Assembly (NCBI RefSeq): GCF_040605635.1
Contig: NZ_JBEXDG010000045.1
Span: 1 to 64,000, forward strand
From: Dactylosporangium sp040605635
GTDB lineage: Bacteria; Actinomycetota; Actinomycetes; Mycobacteriales; Micromonosporaceae
DNA: 64,000 bases
Direction: 5' to 3'
In this document: in pieces, positions 17,501 through 21,018 of the stretch
Layout of the letters: each line of letters begins with the position of its first letter
Position numbering within the stretch: the first letter of the stretch is position 1
Made by a program: the position numbers and the translations under genes
The notes under the pieces: model-generated
Databases searched by the model: none
What the model saw: the letters and a program-made list of their open reading frames with translations, nothing else
Told to the model about the DNA's origin: nothing

Positions 17501-20179
17501 GTGCCGGCCGGCGCCGACGTCGACCGGGCGGCCGTCCGGGCCCAGTACCAGGATCTGCGAGTCGGGTGAGCGCAGCTGCCGGGCCCAGAAGGCGGTCTCC
17601 CCCTTGGTCATCCGGGCGTCGTGGTCGAACGAGCCCGGCTGCTGCGGGTCCACCCACCGGGGCACGACCTGCGACCCGCGGCCGTCCGCGACGACCCAGT
17701 AGACGTGTGCGCGGTCCCGCTGCGGGCGGGAGACCACGAGCGCCATCGCGCCCGGGTGGTCCGACAGGTACGCCAGGACATGGTCGCCGTCGCTGGTGGT
17801 GGGGGTGCTGCCGCCGAGGGCACGGAGGAGTTCGGCCGAGTCGGCGACCGACGGCCCGGTCCGGGCGGCGTCGCCGAGGCCGGCGCCGGCCAGGCCGTCG
17901 CCGGGCAGCGAGTTGACCCGGCGGCCATGCATCTGGGCGAACACGTCCCAGGCGAGGGGGACACAGTCGACCGCGGGTTCGCCGGTCGTGCGGGGGCGTT
18001 GCTCGGCCTGACGGATCCAGTCGTCGAGCGCCGCGACCTTGGCCGCCGGGTCGGCCGGCACGACGCGGTCCCACGGGTGTACGCGGCCCGGGGTGGCGCG
18101 CGTCTCCGCGGTGGTGTGCGTGTCCGCGGCCGTCCTGCCGTCGGCTGTGGTGGTGGCGGGGGAGATGCCGATCGGGCCGGTGCCGCCGGACGGTTCGACG
18201 TCGGTCTCCGCGGCGGACGAGTCCGAGTAGACGGAAGAGGTGTCGGAGAAGACCGACGAGGTGTCGGAGAAGTCGATGTCGTCGAACGAGGCCGGCCTCA
18301 GATCGTCGAACGGTGAGTCATCGAGCGGGGAGTAGGTCGATTCCTTGGTTTCGGGCGGCGCCGATCGGTCCGCGCCCCCGTCACTGGAGGTCTGGTCAGT
18401 GCCGGTGTCGGTACGGTCGGAGCCGTCGCTCGTGTTGGAGGTGCTCGTCGTGTCCGGGGCGCCGGGTCCGGTGTCGGCCTCCCGCGGACCGGCCACAGCG
18501 GACGGGCCGGTCGTGGTCGAGCCGGCCGGACCTGTCGTGGTGGTGGCGTTGGTACCGCTCGGGCCGGCCGTGGTCGGGGCGTTCGGACTGTTCGGGCCGG
18601 TCGTGGTGGTGGCGTTCTGGCCGGTGGTGGTCTGGCCGTTCGGGCCGTTCGTGGTTGGACCGGTCGTGGTGGTGGTCGTGCCGTTCGTGGTCGTGCTGTT
18701 CGTGGCCGTGCCGTTCGTGGCCGGGCCGGTGGTGGTCGTGCTGTTCGTGGTCGTGCTGTTCGTGGTCGGGGTGTTCGTGGTCGGGCCGGTGGTGGTCGTG
18801 CTGTTCGTGGTCGTGCTGTTCGTGGTCGGGGTGTTCGTGGTCGGGCTGGTTGCGGTCGTGGCGTTCGAGTTTGTGGCGGACGAGGTCGTGTTCGTGTTCG
18901 TGGTTGCCGTCGTCGCGGTCGGATCGGTGGTGGTTGTGCTCGTGGCGGTCGGGGTCACGGGGGTGGCGGTGGGCGGGTCGGCGGAGGCGGGGGCGTGGCT
19001 CTGGAACCTGTGGTGGAGCGCCTCCCCGGCGGACTCCGCGCCGATGTCTGCCGCGCCGCTGATGATGCCCGAGGTCGCGGTGCCGCCGCTGACGACGAAA
19101 CCCATGCCGTTGACGGCGGCCACGGTGCCCTCGGCGATGACCTCGGTGGCGCCCTCGCCACCGACCTCGCCGATGAACTCGATCGATTCCCTGCGGATGC
19201 GCTCGATCCGGGTCGGCGGGGTGGTCGGCCGTGGGATGTCCCGCGCGCCCACCGGCACCGGCGTCGGGCGAGGCGGATTCGCGGACGGTGTCGGGACAGG
19301 CCGGGACGGTGTCGGCCCCGGTGTCGGCGCCGGGGTGGGAGCCGGCCGCGGTGGCGTCGGACCCGGCGTCGGCGTCGGCCGCGGTGCGTCCGGTGTCGGC
19401 GTCGGGGTAGGCCGCGGCGTGTCCGGCGTCGGGGTCGGGGTGAGGCGCGGGGTCGGGGTGTTCGGGTCGCGGAACATGCCGGGCGGGATGTGCGCCCTGG
19501 AGATCAGCCGGCCGATGTTGGCGAACCCCGGCCCGAGCACCGCCGCGATCAGCCCGCCGAGCGTACCGTCGCGCACCGACTGCCAGAACTGCCGCTCGTC
19601 GAAGCGTCGCCGCGTGCCGAGCAGCTGCTGGATCCGCTGGACGATGGAGTCCATTATGCCTTCGACGAGGGCCTCGCTGCCGACGACGAGCAGCGCCGCG
19701 AGCATCAGCCGGGCGAACAGGAACCGGATGATGAACCGGAACACCGCGATGCGGGCGGCGAGCCAGGCCATCGCCGGGCCGGGGTTGCCGAGCGCGAAGG
19801 CGAAGGCGAGCACGAACGACAGGAACATCTCGATCGTCGAGCCGAGGATCATCATCTTCTGGTACTGGATCTGCATCCCGGAGTCCTGCGCGGTCCGGCC
19901 GATCTTGCGCAGGTAGTCCGCGGAGGTGTCGACGTAGCCGGGCGACCTGAGATAGGCGTTCATGCTTTCCAGGAACGCCGCCTGCGAGTTGCCGCCCACG
20001 CCGTCGCGCACGCGGCGGACGGCGATGCCGAGCAGCGCGTGGGACTGCTCGACGCCCTGGGCCGCATCGTGCATCGCGTTGCCCAGCTTGAAGAGCTTGT
20101 CCTCGTTGGCGCCGGGCCACTTCTCCCCGGTGATCCAGTACAGGAAGTTGGCGAGGCGGTTCGAGATCTCAATGGCCAC
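2537..20179 (-). CDS. Giant multidomain ESX-linked polymorphic-toxin-like protein (5880 aa)
   Basis: Domains in order: a WXG100-like N-terminus (W21-P22-G23 in TGEKWPGANED, helical to about 100); hydrophobic segments at about 108-172; Pro-Thr repeats (about 232-310); a Thr/Asn/Gly-rich linker (about 405-560); a papain-fold toxin/glutamine-deamidase-like domain (about 700-890) with C739, H825 and D844 in DCVPLAW, AHVYW and RWVDPQ; two RelA/SpoT-like nucleotidyltransferase domains (about 1100-1315, D1182 and E1246; about 1430-1665, D1517 and E1580); long beta-rich parts I cannot classify (about 2030-4200); a segment with an OTU-like DGNC (C4665); and a helical C-terminal third. GTG start with GGAGA 8 nt upstream. 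It resembles giant actinobacterial secreted proteins such as those annotated with 'lonely Cys' domains. The N-terminal domain suggests it is an ESX substrate or ESX-surface protein. Residues about 1706-1808 read as out-of-frame sequence over another ORF, so two genes joined by sequence errors is a real alternative. Confidence 0.8.
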   Translation of the reverse strand: MAIEISNRLANFLYWITGEKWPGANEDKLFKLGNAMHDAAQGVEQSHALLGIAVRRVRDGVGGNSQAAFLESMNAYLRSPGYVDTSADYLRKIGRTAQDSGMQIQYQKMMILGSTIEMFLSFVLAFAFALGNPGPAMAWLAARIAVFRFIIRFLFARLMLAALLVVGSEALVEGIMDSIVQRIQQLLGTRRRFDERQFWQSVRDGTLGGLIAAVLGPGFANIGRLISRAHIPPGMFRDPNTPTPRLTPTPTPDTPRPTPTPTPDAPRPTPTPGPTPPRPAPTPAPTPGPTPSRPVPTPSANPPRPTPVPVGARDIPRPTTPPTRIERIRRESIEFIGEVGGEGATEVIAEGTVAAVNGMGFVVSGGTATSGIISGAADIGAESAGEALHHRFQSHAPASADPPTATPVTPTATSTTTTDPTATTATTNTNTTSSATNSNATTATSPTTNTPTTNSTTTNSTTTTGPTTNTPTTNSTTTNSTTTTGPATNGTATNSTTTNGTTTTTTGPTTNGPNGQTTTGQNATTTTGPNSPNAPTTAGPSGTNATTTTGPAGSTTTGPSAVAGPREADTGPGAPDTTSTSNTSDGSDRTDTGTDQTSSDGGADRSAPPETKESTYSPLDDSPFDDLRPASFDDIDFSDTSSVFSDTSSVYSDSSAAETDVEPSGGTGPIGISPATTTADGRTAADTHTTAETRATPGRVHPWDRVVPADPAAKVAALDDWIRQAEQRPRTTGEPAVDCVPLAWDVFAQMHGRRVNSLPGDGLAGAGLGDAARTGPSVADSAELLRALGGSTPTTSDGDHVLAYLSDHPGAMALVVSRPQRDRAHVYWVVADGRGSQVVPRWVDPQQPGSFDHDARMTKGETAFWARQLRSPDSQILVLGPDGRPVDVGAGRHDAATRGLLDAPTGIRAAGMHSNWGQNTPGSDRIPLRDLPTDRSPSRPRSGTDPWRFRNPFESLTRPSTPRPLTTDPVSRSQTPHPQPTGPAVDGAVTGQPEGTVTRRGSRSQTDDTGFDESEIQEAVRRSRHPDRPADQGTSGSQRTDLPAASTRRASPAAAETSSPDRARTVRTAAGSRSTSVDRRLLSRSRAGSIDTSRPRQDPFEGLDWHERTELENAALGAQERAARLLPVMQQVIQKVDPGRRQVRLLDPQSSAKAVQDLARKFRDRHARDGIQVRPFLAGNKDTVRFSVQVPSDTYGATVDRVLAELQAQRYSVRDRSEDILNFWRSGNRWFGLVVKVRDPDGQLLELQFHTEASWQLNKDGREAWKVVRMKSLPFSARVGSYLELMRLGHRSGLSNRLPAGLGRFPESKDKGLEALIRAEPEGWQDYLDGLDATDRTFSQVAAAYDLTTADLPGAETLGLQDRAHHLTPVPAARESPLQSLVNSALRSNPRAPADIRGTPTRRPRPLPPETGTHPLATVAEQQPVDPLQDDQDVLDWLTAEQRTTLEQAAREAAARADRVLAELQEVMSDIDPTGQRAQLLGAQNRAKKLASIARKFQVRRQTDGTALDSFLEDIQDSVRFMVQLPEASYATMLEELLTELSQRGYTQRDNNAIRNFWRPGNRWYGLNITLQDPDGKLLEIQVPTPKSFETGERTHPLYERVRRGDRPLHERIDAYLEIVRINRDSGLAAGIPDGIEWLPASRDTTFAAFVGLHRGARPSPKGLSPVQWLMYLEELASQGRTFSDVLAGHDLTMADIGLEGVDIHDVNVRVPHTGAEPGGDAVGTDRGTTVDRPLPGGDLARADAALGVRTGDGGGADLRRRVLGAEQPGGPGNSGAGRPGVAEQRAAGGGGTAADLHGRRRPDETVAATATDEPSRLRPEDRAFLLGDGNHLLAALAYTDLDAISQGFTWSAAATNRLRELSDARSASRRVISTRRLGKVVLELRQHLVGRIDELTAEDLAAFRGLDSTFLAAVRHGSDTGLRRALASLLEPDARHDHSDAGPMLIGALLGRTVLVDDGTQLRRLHRAGTTGEPIRLYRRVQSGSGFADFQAFVAQPPPRPQVPPVTTPAVPAVPPLDAADDPPITMRFAPRSYQALAAGTDLEAHARDLVQRITRTAAGRPPRGAPVIVTVEGDAGGLGVGIGKWKIPSMVWGSKLGGRRAETVATLLEASVQRQLAEQRGSDTPIVIFRHRTAAEPADGAEGETRGAVTVHVEIGDSWDDGRERIHPDLAPIPAAVPVGTGSLEQIAFAAGIPAHTLPDLTRLVERLRRFAAEHHVPETAEAWDQLPGFLVNNYRHLVGDGMVVFLGSIEVLVRLELTNARRENAPPAAADGTAGSAPDGPAGRAGQIRANETIHGTFQVGAHSESHSGPTGWFRFGGSVGFSFGVASRLLSIRLGAALRFVRNLINRSTGTVRDAEVGRVEDTREDAALLSADGTYHLRMRADATQRWDDRPTETIRAAERITLSMPEKYLTRGEPGLAAQLAAATRPDQVAPVGAAERLPRVFYASGLTSLHLLSDDIIRQLERQRGPIPMGHPLRASVWHRVSNLDTHLDKAVNRHRGYEFSLVENGRIVANVRVRTRRVGESRPVSAPSDKAHVEEVRTAISGTTAGQSVTNEASLEPSLEFLVARVPKLKFAVKVPYVRWTWTNRDGNSAGRLGLWVLVSRYAGFTSAYQMDFEHQATVRVRRRRNVLVKARDGVRRAVARTRHGHPGAAYEPATIRGRAMVRVPTADAVAYAIEPPVPPATTLPVVPPTTFKNRAAPAVPHHARKGRGIGMGIAEVDPELIDKLVDRIEQELDKYGYVVRDPDAPFERGSWFSRKRDSQVSNGALLRKLLSTQAFDSNFDGIHQDGFPITLRKRHTGWFTFFRVRSARVTITARPRQVIVPADGTARAGVAPEMFEDPTANPRFTKEHQIVNLSMGLDSGGSSAGGGQGFAAGAKLRFLPTDKGKQLQGAGIGVEWDRGISGDESVNHVSNMPRLMEYTGELTEFDVTSEYRVGIDHDLSFLQRLMRRFQRQSVAGRLPASIPPITSTATVRVVPAFNTKESHKPPPVEPTVKTTPASVFDNAAVSYLDVTGLLPTARRWMAKMARPGGTADEEISTFLNQAQVQAHFREALGGYTTDTFFESQFLRDKHRIVSLKAEPSESQFVGATDDPFVLGLIKLSLTQAGQSTSRRSGISGTPLDVGAGGDPGRSDITGLSGSGNHSMRKGRSRERSTKQTGGRESLELNFQRAYAFRAPVRYVLRIGKAKRAKLWPNSNYVPVEYGIDSAEPMIYLLSEPDALEHYAKGDVPLDADQLLDLLTRWTSGELGISHELMARVLARWRHDGSLGDAHRELLQDAARDLARGYPWADRRMSDDAVEKFRSAFDIDLTPVDERRRLGVPPFLRSGDHASLGHSGVHSLTLEDDVKLSDMVADAVNGVVPGLLGRKHGTIPRYADKLRQRWWHRRPQTAPYVGRLQGGRDYVQAVLDGGRDQPLLEQLLGPDGVTFTFADPHAWFGQDMVEAKLTARITDPPKFGDYVRGSGLETYRHRYVERREATRRQFTRGTSFGFKGTIDDRPDPNRTPEQAADAARRDTEQKVTGGPGVRWAEGVSRSRATTEQFTYESTIYDWGNYYRAEAGVEFTVEVRRVKLGGRRIANWLTFKVIARFRALHTDGPLVRGALMVPVNTVRVLGAVLRDAGRRLTRPVLAQFREPPARVVDPPAARTVAGTVTLKIPKSVAEARPMAPPTGLRAALNPARLPEDFFVDAVQLEGAEAAGRSLLGAIFERPVKWNRWWPSRWVTRPGYHTSASVRALTTRDMLAANLIPAALNPDGVRLATGAFVPGHSSRRADLTLHGRLEDMEVISELDGTGTGRYVKYQQGVSASTSHDTPYLGLGVDAGGPAKLTVTDNANPSESYGAHRTEGDTDLSRQAPKSHTSTHADAHRREEHVKQQGPAVLVRLHGRYRLEGQKRVVHWWRPTSIGRQRSSDEFSGDVYVAMFKADYEALVADQRRAEFGRKEGTGERGRPPVAHDGSPAVDLAAAAAVVGPDAGSRAPADRPDQVLRAQVREVARQVRTAPDDVVVARAPSRAETAEQFTRTLDTWAAGHLTYAQIAAVRAAHRADPGGRSLIELMTEAVNLAAPAPATGDGTTRPRHVPPLLAHLQQDPLRVARALARELQAPVELRLGPDDAPTERYSVAPDGWYIRLRPNLGSTVPMGSESLVDGLPDHVIDEAVRLGIGRDELIGVLDNRRRSFTDAVQDAEDYVRTRSAAPAVASLPLTFHQRRALTARRVEALEQAPGRDSWLHALITTAQHQPAPSATVRRIAELTPTELRTIVAQRRGVPDDTPLPPWPDLATLLGIEVVTVAGDGTATTDGLRTGGPLVLLEVGDDEYRPTGPAAGTAPDPSTKPDPSTKPDPSTAPDPSTVSPPSTAPPPAPSTTAPAAPSTAAPAAKTRQRGRAVTFGPDTVLTGQPTTSPVAPAASTSTGTPRSALRATPAGTPKSPPVSLPTTTRPLSRTLTDLGSDQRELDRQYEDVQTRLVEYISNNPNTDVRMRLVTSYTSQRTGTSIAQTRELTDILREMLGDYERADRRRDSVLRLQARADSAMPSRRSDGPDPAGQSPADRRQDRRDAERELRNYIEGHPTGGQQRLLTFDGYVRDQSVGDAERTRRLRRKLAEYQREDAPGRPQPTWPDWAYEDPRDPLGLRNPTPAQQQELENLDLRTGWVNADGNCAFAAALKTVTPDRVTEAAQLVAAQIGLPPPGRIDDALRLRTVLADVVDRTMTDHTARSRLNLRHLAIHRDAHQLDGVDFEYEPGTAGDEADGTVITVSRFAEELRQDGTYASASGDHFLWTLSRFFTWASQLSTAAGGTLDVALYGMTPQGTLYPADSDDIRWTDVIVLVQEHFLPTRARSDADDAAAYEGEAAYEGEQVGTGADDTTVLTARVEFDLPLPPAPPVHRDTARLRAEIDAATRRVPDLDAQVAAAVAGNGEAGAHAHAAWRSFVDSLSALHGRVGGTESTTRAEFGNVLLAYSLAFERLAALGTVLPASRRLVEPDQPVAMRQPEEAETDGDPEQGAIVVTADPGGGWVARARDLTTTRIKEFRAADRASALAAARTDRDSALQELTRDVNAHADVAAWRTARGAERLGTDEVDAHWRTLLAEGSHRLHNVRDHVAAIAALVVNDGRPVRMRGGAEGTESELRNLVLQADPGHEVPDKGTVLVRHPLLHITVDSIEHFRTKDDRWHDSFPAPADESAGDYGIYPGLEVVTVPAAVLPGEAANRPGWGEIAAVLDDVLRRVYRAADEPDGLPLTEAFRDAPGFVVEDAAAGLRLFDPDPRREPTLHLHLTVGAGLVHGLHALMTWLNTPGRAPAHGGVDTRLAEGAAFGDDVAAYYLSTIGRPLRADLVDLAPDPATVESLRGFAALVYTQVAARLDWHDDEVLLKSMVLVAARTSFTHMRAALPERVRRFLDGHDEQFRDLFRRRYLASRPEVSEGRGNALSRPSAGREHQDTDPLFDLVPLSDRPTHGEYLDNALRETPGRVVHQDEGLGMTAGTHRGLDGTLGPDRLLALLEIRLFRSSAAARRESLDEYFHEVAAVVDAAYRREHGPAAGGEGTPAGSWTTVAYRLIDDLRTLHGRAGHGLPAFGTDDEFAAVLGRIRAVAPITDPAPVTWSPDVAALVTALERLRDAARRTGPGRAEEQHAVADLGRVIDTLRRTGPAGGVDPPAVTEVGDLIPFTEGSARETAAWDGLPGLAERILARATQVHRGGGTGLVVTVDGGGNGGRFSAGAETAGRRRARTIADTLRPLLGAGGLPAGFITFAETSRGGALPFIRRDGLSDDALRRSVFVSTRPRGADGTGRSADTSAGRSRPPLSRSLALQQQRRDEYAALEQELRDYVAGRPAATARLMEVEQVLAAHPGRADELRRLLLRYRQEDVAMRGSQ
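14758..15063 (-). CDS. Small protein (101 aa) nested out of frame in the giant ORF; candidate immunity protein
   Basis: This ORF lies on the same strand as the giant ORF, shifted by one base. It starts ATG-TCA-ACG with GGAAGGAG 12 nt upstream and ends in TAG. Its codons are almost all G/C-ending, as in true genes here, and the product (MSTFEYHTLVRNP..., GPFQAVIW, PTRRWVYAP, ELPAEEELLRIC) looks like a compact folded protein with aromatic beta strands followed by acidic helices. I recall similar small actinobacterial hypothetical proteins with EYHTLVR and WTGPF motifs. The giant frame over the same bases gives only a Gly/Arg/Ala-rich string. It sits directly after the second RelA/SpoT-like domain, where an immunity gene would be expected if the toxin gene ended there. 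Function is inferred from position only. Confidence 0.7.
   Translation of the reverse strand: MSTFEYHTLVRNPAATPSGLIAARLWTGPFQAVIWHVPTRRWVYAPATAAERIFGDEYSELSSPADRATAERVARESLSSELPAEEELLRICTDGAARTRR
18722..18841. repeat. Perfect 60-bp tandem duplication in the Thr/Asn-rich linker of the giant gene
   Basis: Bases 18722-18781 and 18782-18841 are identical. On the minus strand each copy encodes a 20-residue unit rich in Thr, Asn, Ser and Pro (words such as TTNSTTTNS and TTNTP). Less perfect copies flank both sides. The repeat keeps frame (60 = 20 codons), so copy number can change without breaking the protein. It forms a low-complexity linker between the membrane-proximal N-terminus and the first enzyme-like domain. 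Confidence 0.9.
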
Positions 20180-20202
20180 GGCCAGGGTCTCCGTCGGTCG
20201 GG

Positions 20203-20227
20203 GCCGGCGTCACGGTGCGACGCCGGC
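20203..20227 (-). promoter_or_regulatory. Intercistronic stem-loop before the giant gene
   Basis: A perfect 9-bp inverted repeat, GCCGGCGTC / GACGCCGGC, with a 7-base loop lies in the 50-bp gap between the stop of the 112-aa gene and the GTG start of the giant gene. There is no T tract. It could be a weak terminator, an RNA-processing or stability hairpin that sets the ratio of small proteins to giant protein, or neutral. Confidence 0.55.
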
Positions 20228-20229
20228 GA

Positions 20230-20568
20230 TCAGGGACGCGCGTTGCCGCCGCCGCCGAAGTCGGCCGCCATCTGCTCGTTGATGTCCTCGACGTCGCGCA
20301 GCAGGGCGCTGAGCTCCTCGACCTGGCCGGCGTGCCCGCCGGAGAGGTCGCGGAGGCCGTAGAGGATCTGCAGGGCCAGTCCCAGCTTGTCGGCCAGGCC
20401 GGTGTTGAGGACCTCGTCGGAGTCGTCGCGGATCACGGCCGCGACCGGCAGGTGGTCGCCGGCGGCGGCGTTGACCTTGTCGAGGATGGCCTGGACATGG
20501 GCGACGAAGTCGGCGAACGCCTCGCCGCGCAGCAGGTCGGTGTCGGCGTGCAGCGGTGGAGTGGGCAT
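20230..20568 (-). CDS. Small ESX-associated helical protein (112 aa), unknown function
   Basis: The product starts MPTPPLHADTDLLRGEAF and is predicted to be mostly helical, with LADKLGLALQILYGLRDLSG and LSALLRDVEDINEQMAADFG as amphipathic helices and a Gly-rich end. There is no membrane segment or signal peptide. The ATG at 20568 is 5 bp from the stop of the YbaB-like gene, so the two are very probably coupled, and the giant gene follows 50 bp later. Its placement between a YbaB-like protein and the giant protein is compatible with an adaptor or chaperone role (ESX loci often contain small helical chaperones), but no family motif is recognised. Confidence 0.75.
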   Translation of the reverse strand: MPTPPLHADTDLLRGEAFADFVAHVQAILDKVNAAAGDHLPVAAVIRDDSDEVLNTGLADKLGLALQILYGLRDLSGGHAGQVEELSALLRDVEDINEQMAADFGGGGNARP

Positions 20569-20573
20569 GACGG

Positions 20574-20990
20574 TCAGCTCCGTTCGGCGCCGGGAGTACC
20601 GGGCAGGTCGGGGATCTGGCGCATCGCCTCGCGGAGCATCTCGTCCATGTCGACGGTGCCGTTGAGCATGTCGAGGATCGGCGTGGACTGGGGGAGCACG
20701 GCCGAGAACATCGACGCGAGTTCGGCCAGCGACTGTCGCCTGGCCTCGCCGATCGTCTCGACCAGCAGCGCGCTGAGCTCGGCAGCCGGCATCGACCGGT
20801 ACGCGCGGGAGTTGAACTTGATGTCGATGACCTCGCCCTGCGCGTCGGTGACGACGGTGATCGCCCGGTTCTTGGAGGTGACCGTGATCTGCTTGCCGGT
20901 CATGTCGTGCTGGACCTGAGCGATGGCCTGCTGACTCTCGTCGAGCTCGGCGTACGCCCGTTCGATCTCCTCGTGCCATGAGGTGGACAT
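20574..20990 (-). CDS. YbaB/EbfC-like protein of the ESX locus
   Basis: 138 residues. A helical start (WHEEIERAYAELDESQQAIAQ) is followed by a small beta domain (GKQITVTSKNRAITVVTDAQ, then GEVIDIKFNSRAYRSM) and a helix beginning PAAELSALLVETIGEAR. This helix-beta-helix order with 'ITVTSKNRAITVVTDAQGEV..I.F' is the YbaB/EbfC pattern. YbaB members bind DNA as dimers; relatives in mycobacterial ESX-1 loci (EspL-like) are linked to secretion rather than nucleoid structure. AAGGAGC precedes the ATG by 3-4 nt. It sits 28 bp after the EspB-like gene and 5 bp before the 112-aa gene. Whether it binds DNA or acts as an ESX accessory factor cannot be decided from sequence. Confidence 0.8.
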   Translation of the reverse strand: MSTSWHEEIERAYAELDESQQAIAQVQHDMTGKQITVTSKNRAITVVTDAQGEVIDIKFNSRAYRSMPAAELSALLVETIGEARRQSLAELASMFSAVLPQSTPILDMLNGTVDMDEMLREAMRQIPDLPGTPGAERS

Positions 20991-21018
20991 GCTGCTCCTT
21001 CGTGCGGATGTCAGTGCT

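Noticed and set aside
18661..18960. Short repeats resembling a CRISPR or satellite array
   Set aside because: The repeats are in frame, have no spacers and encode a Thr/Asn-rich protein linker; no cas genes are present.
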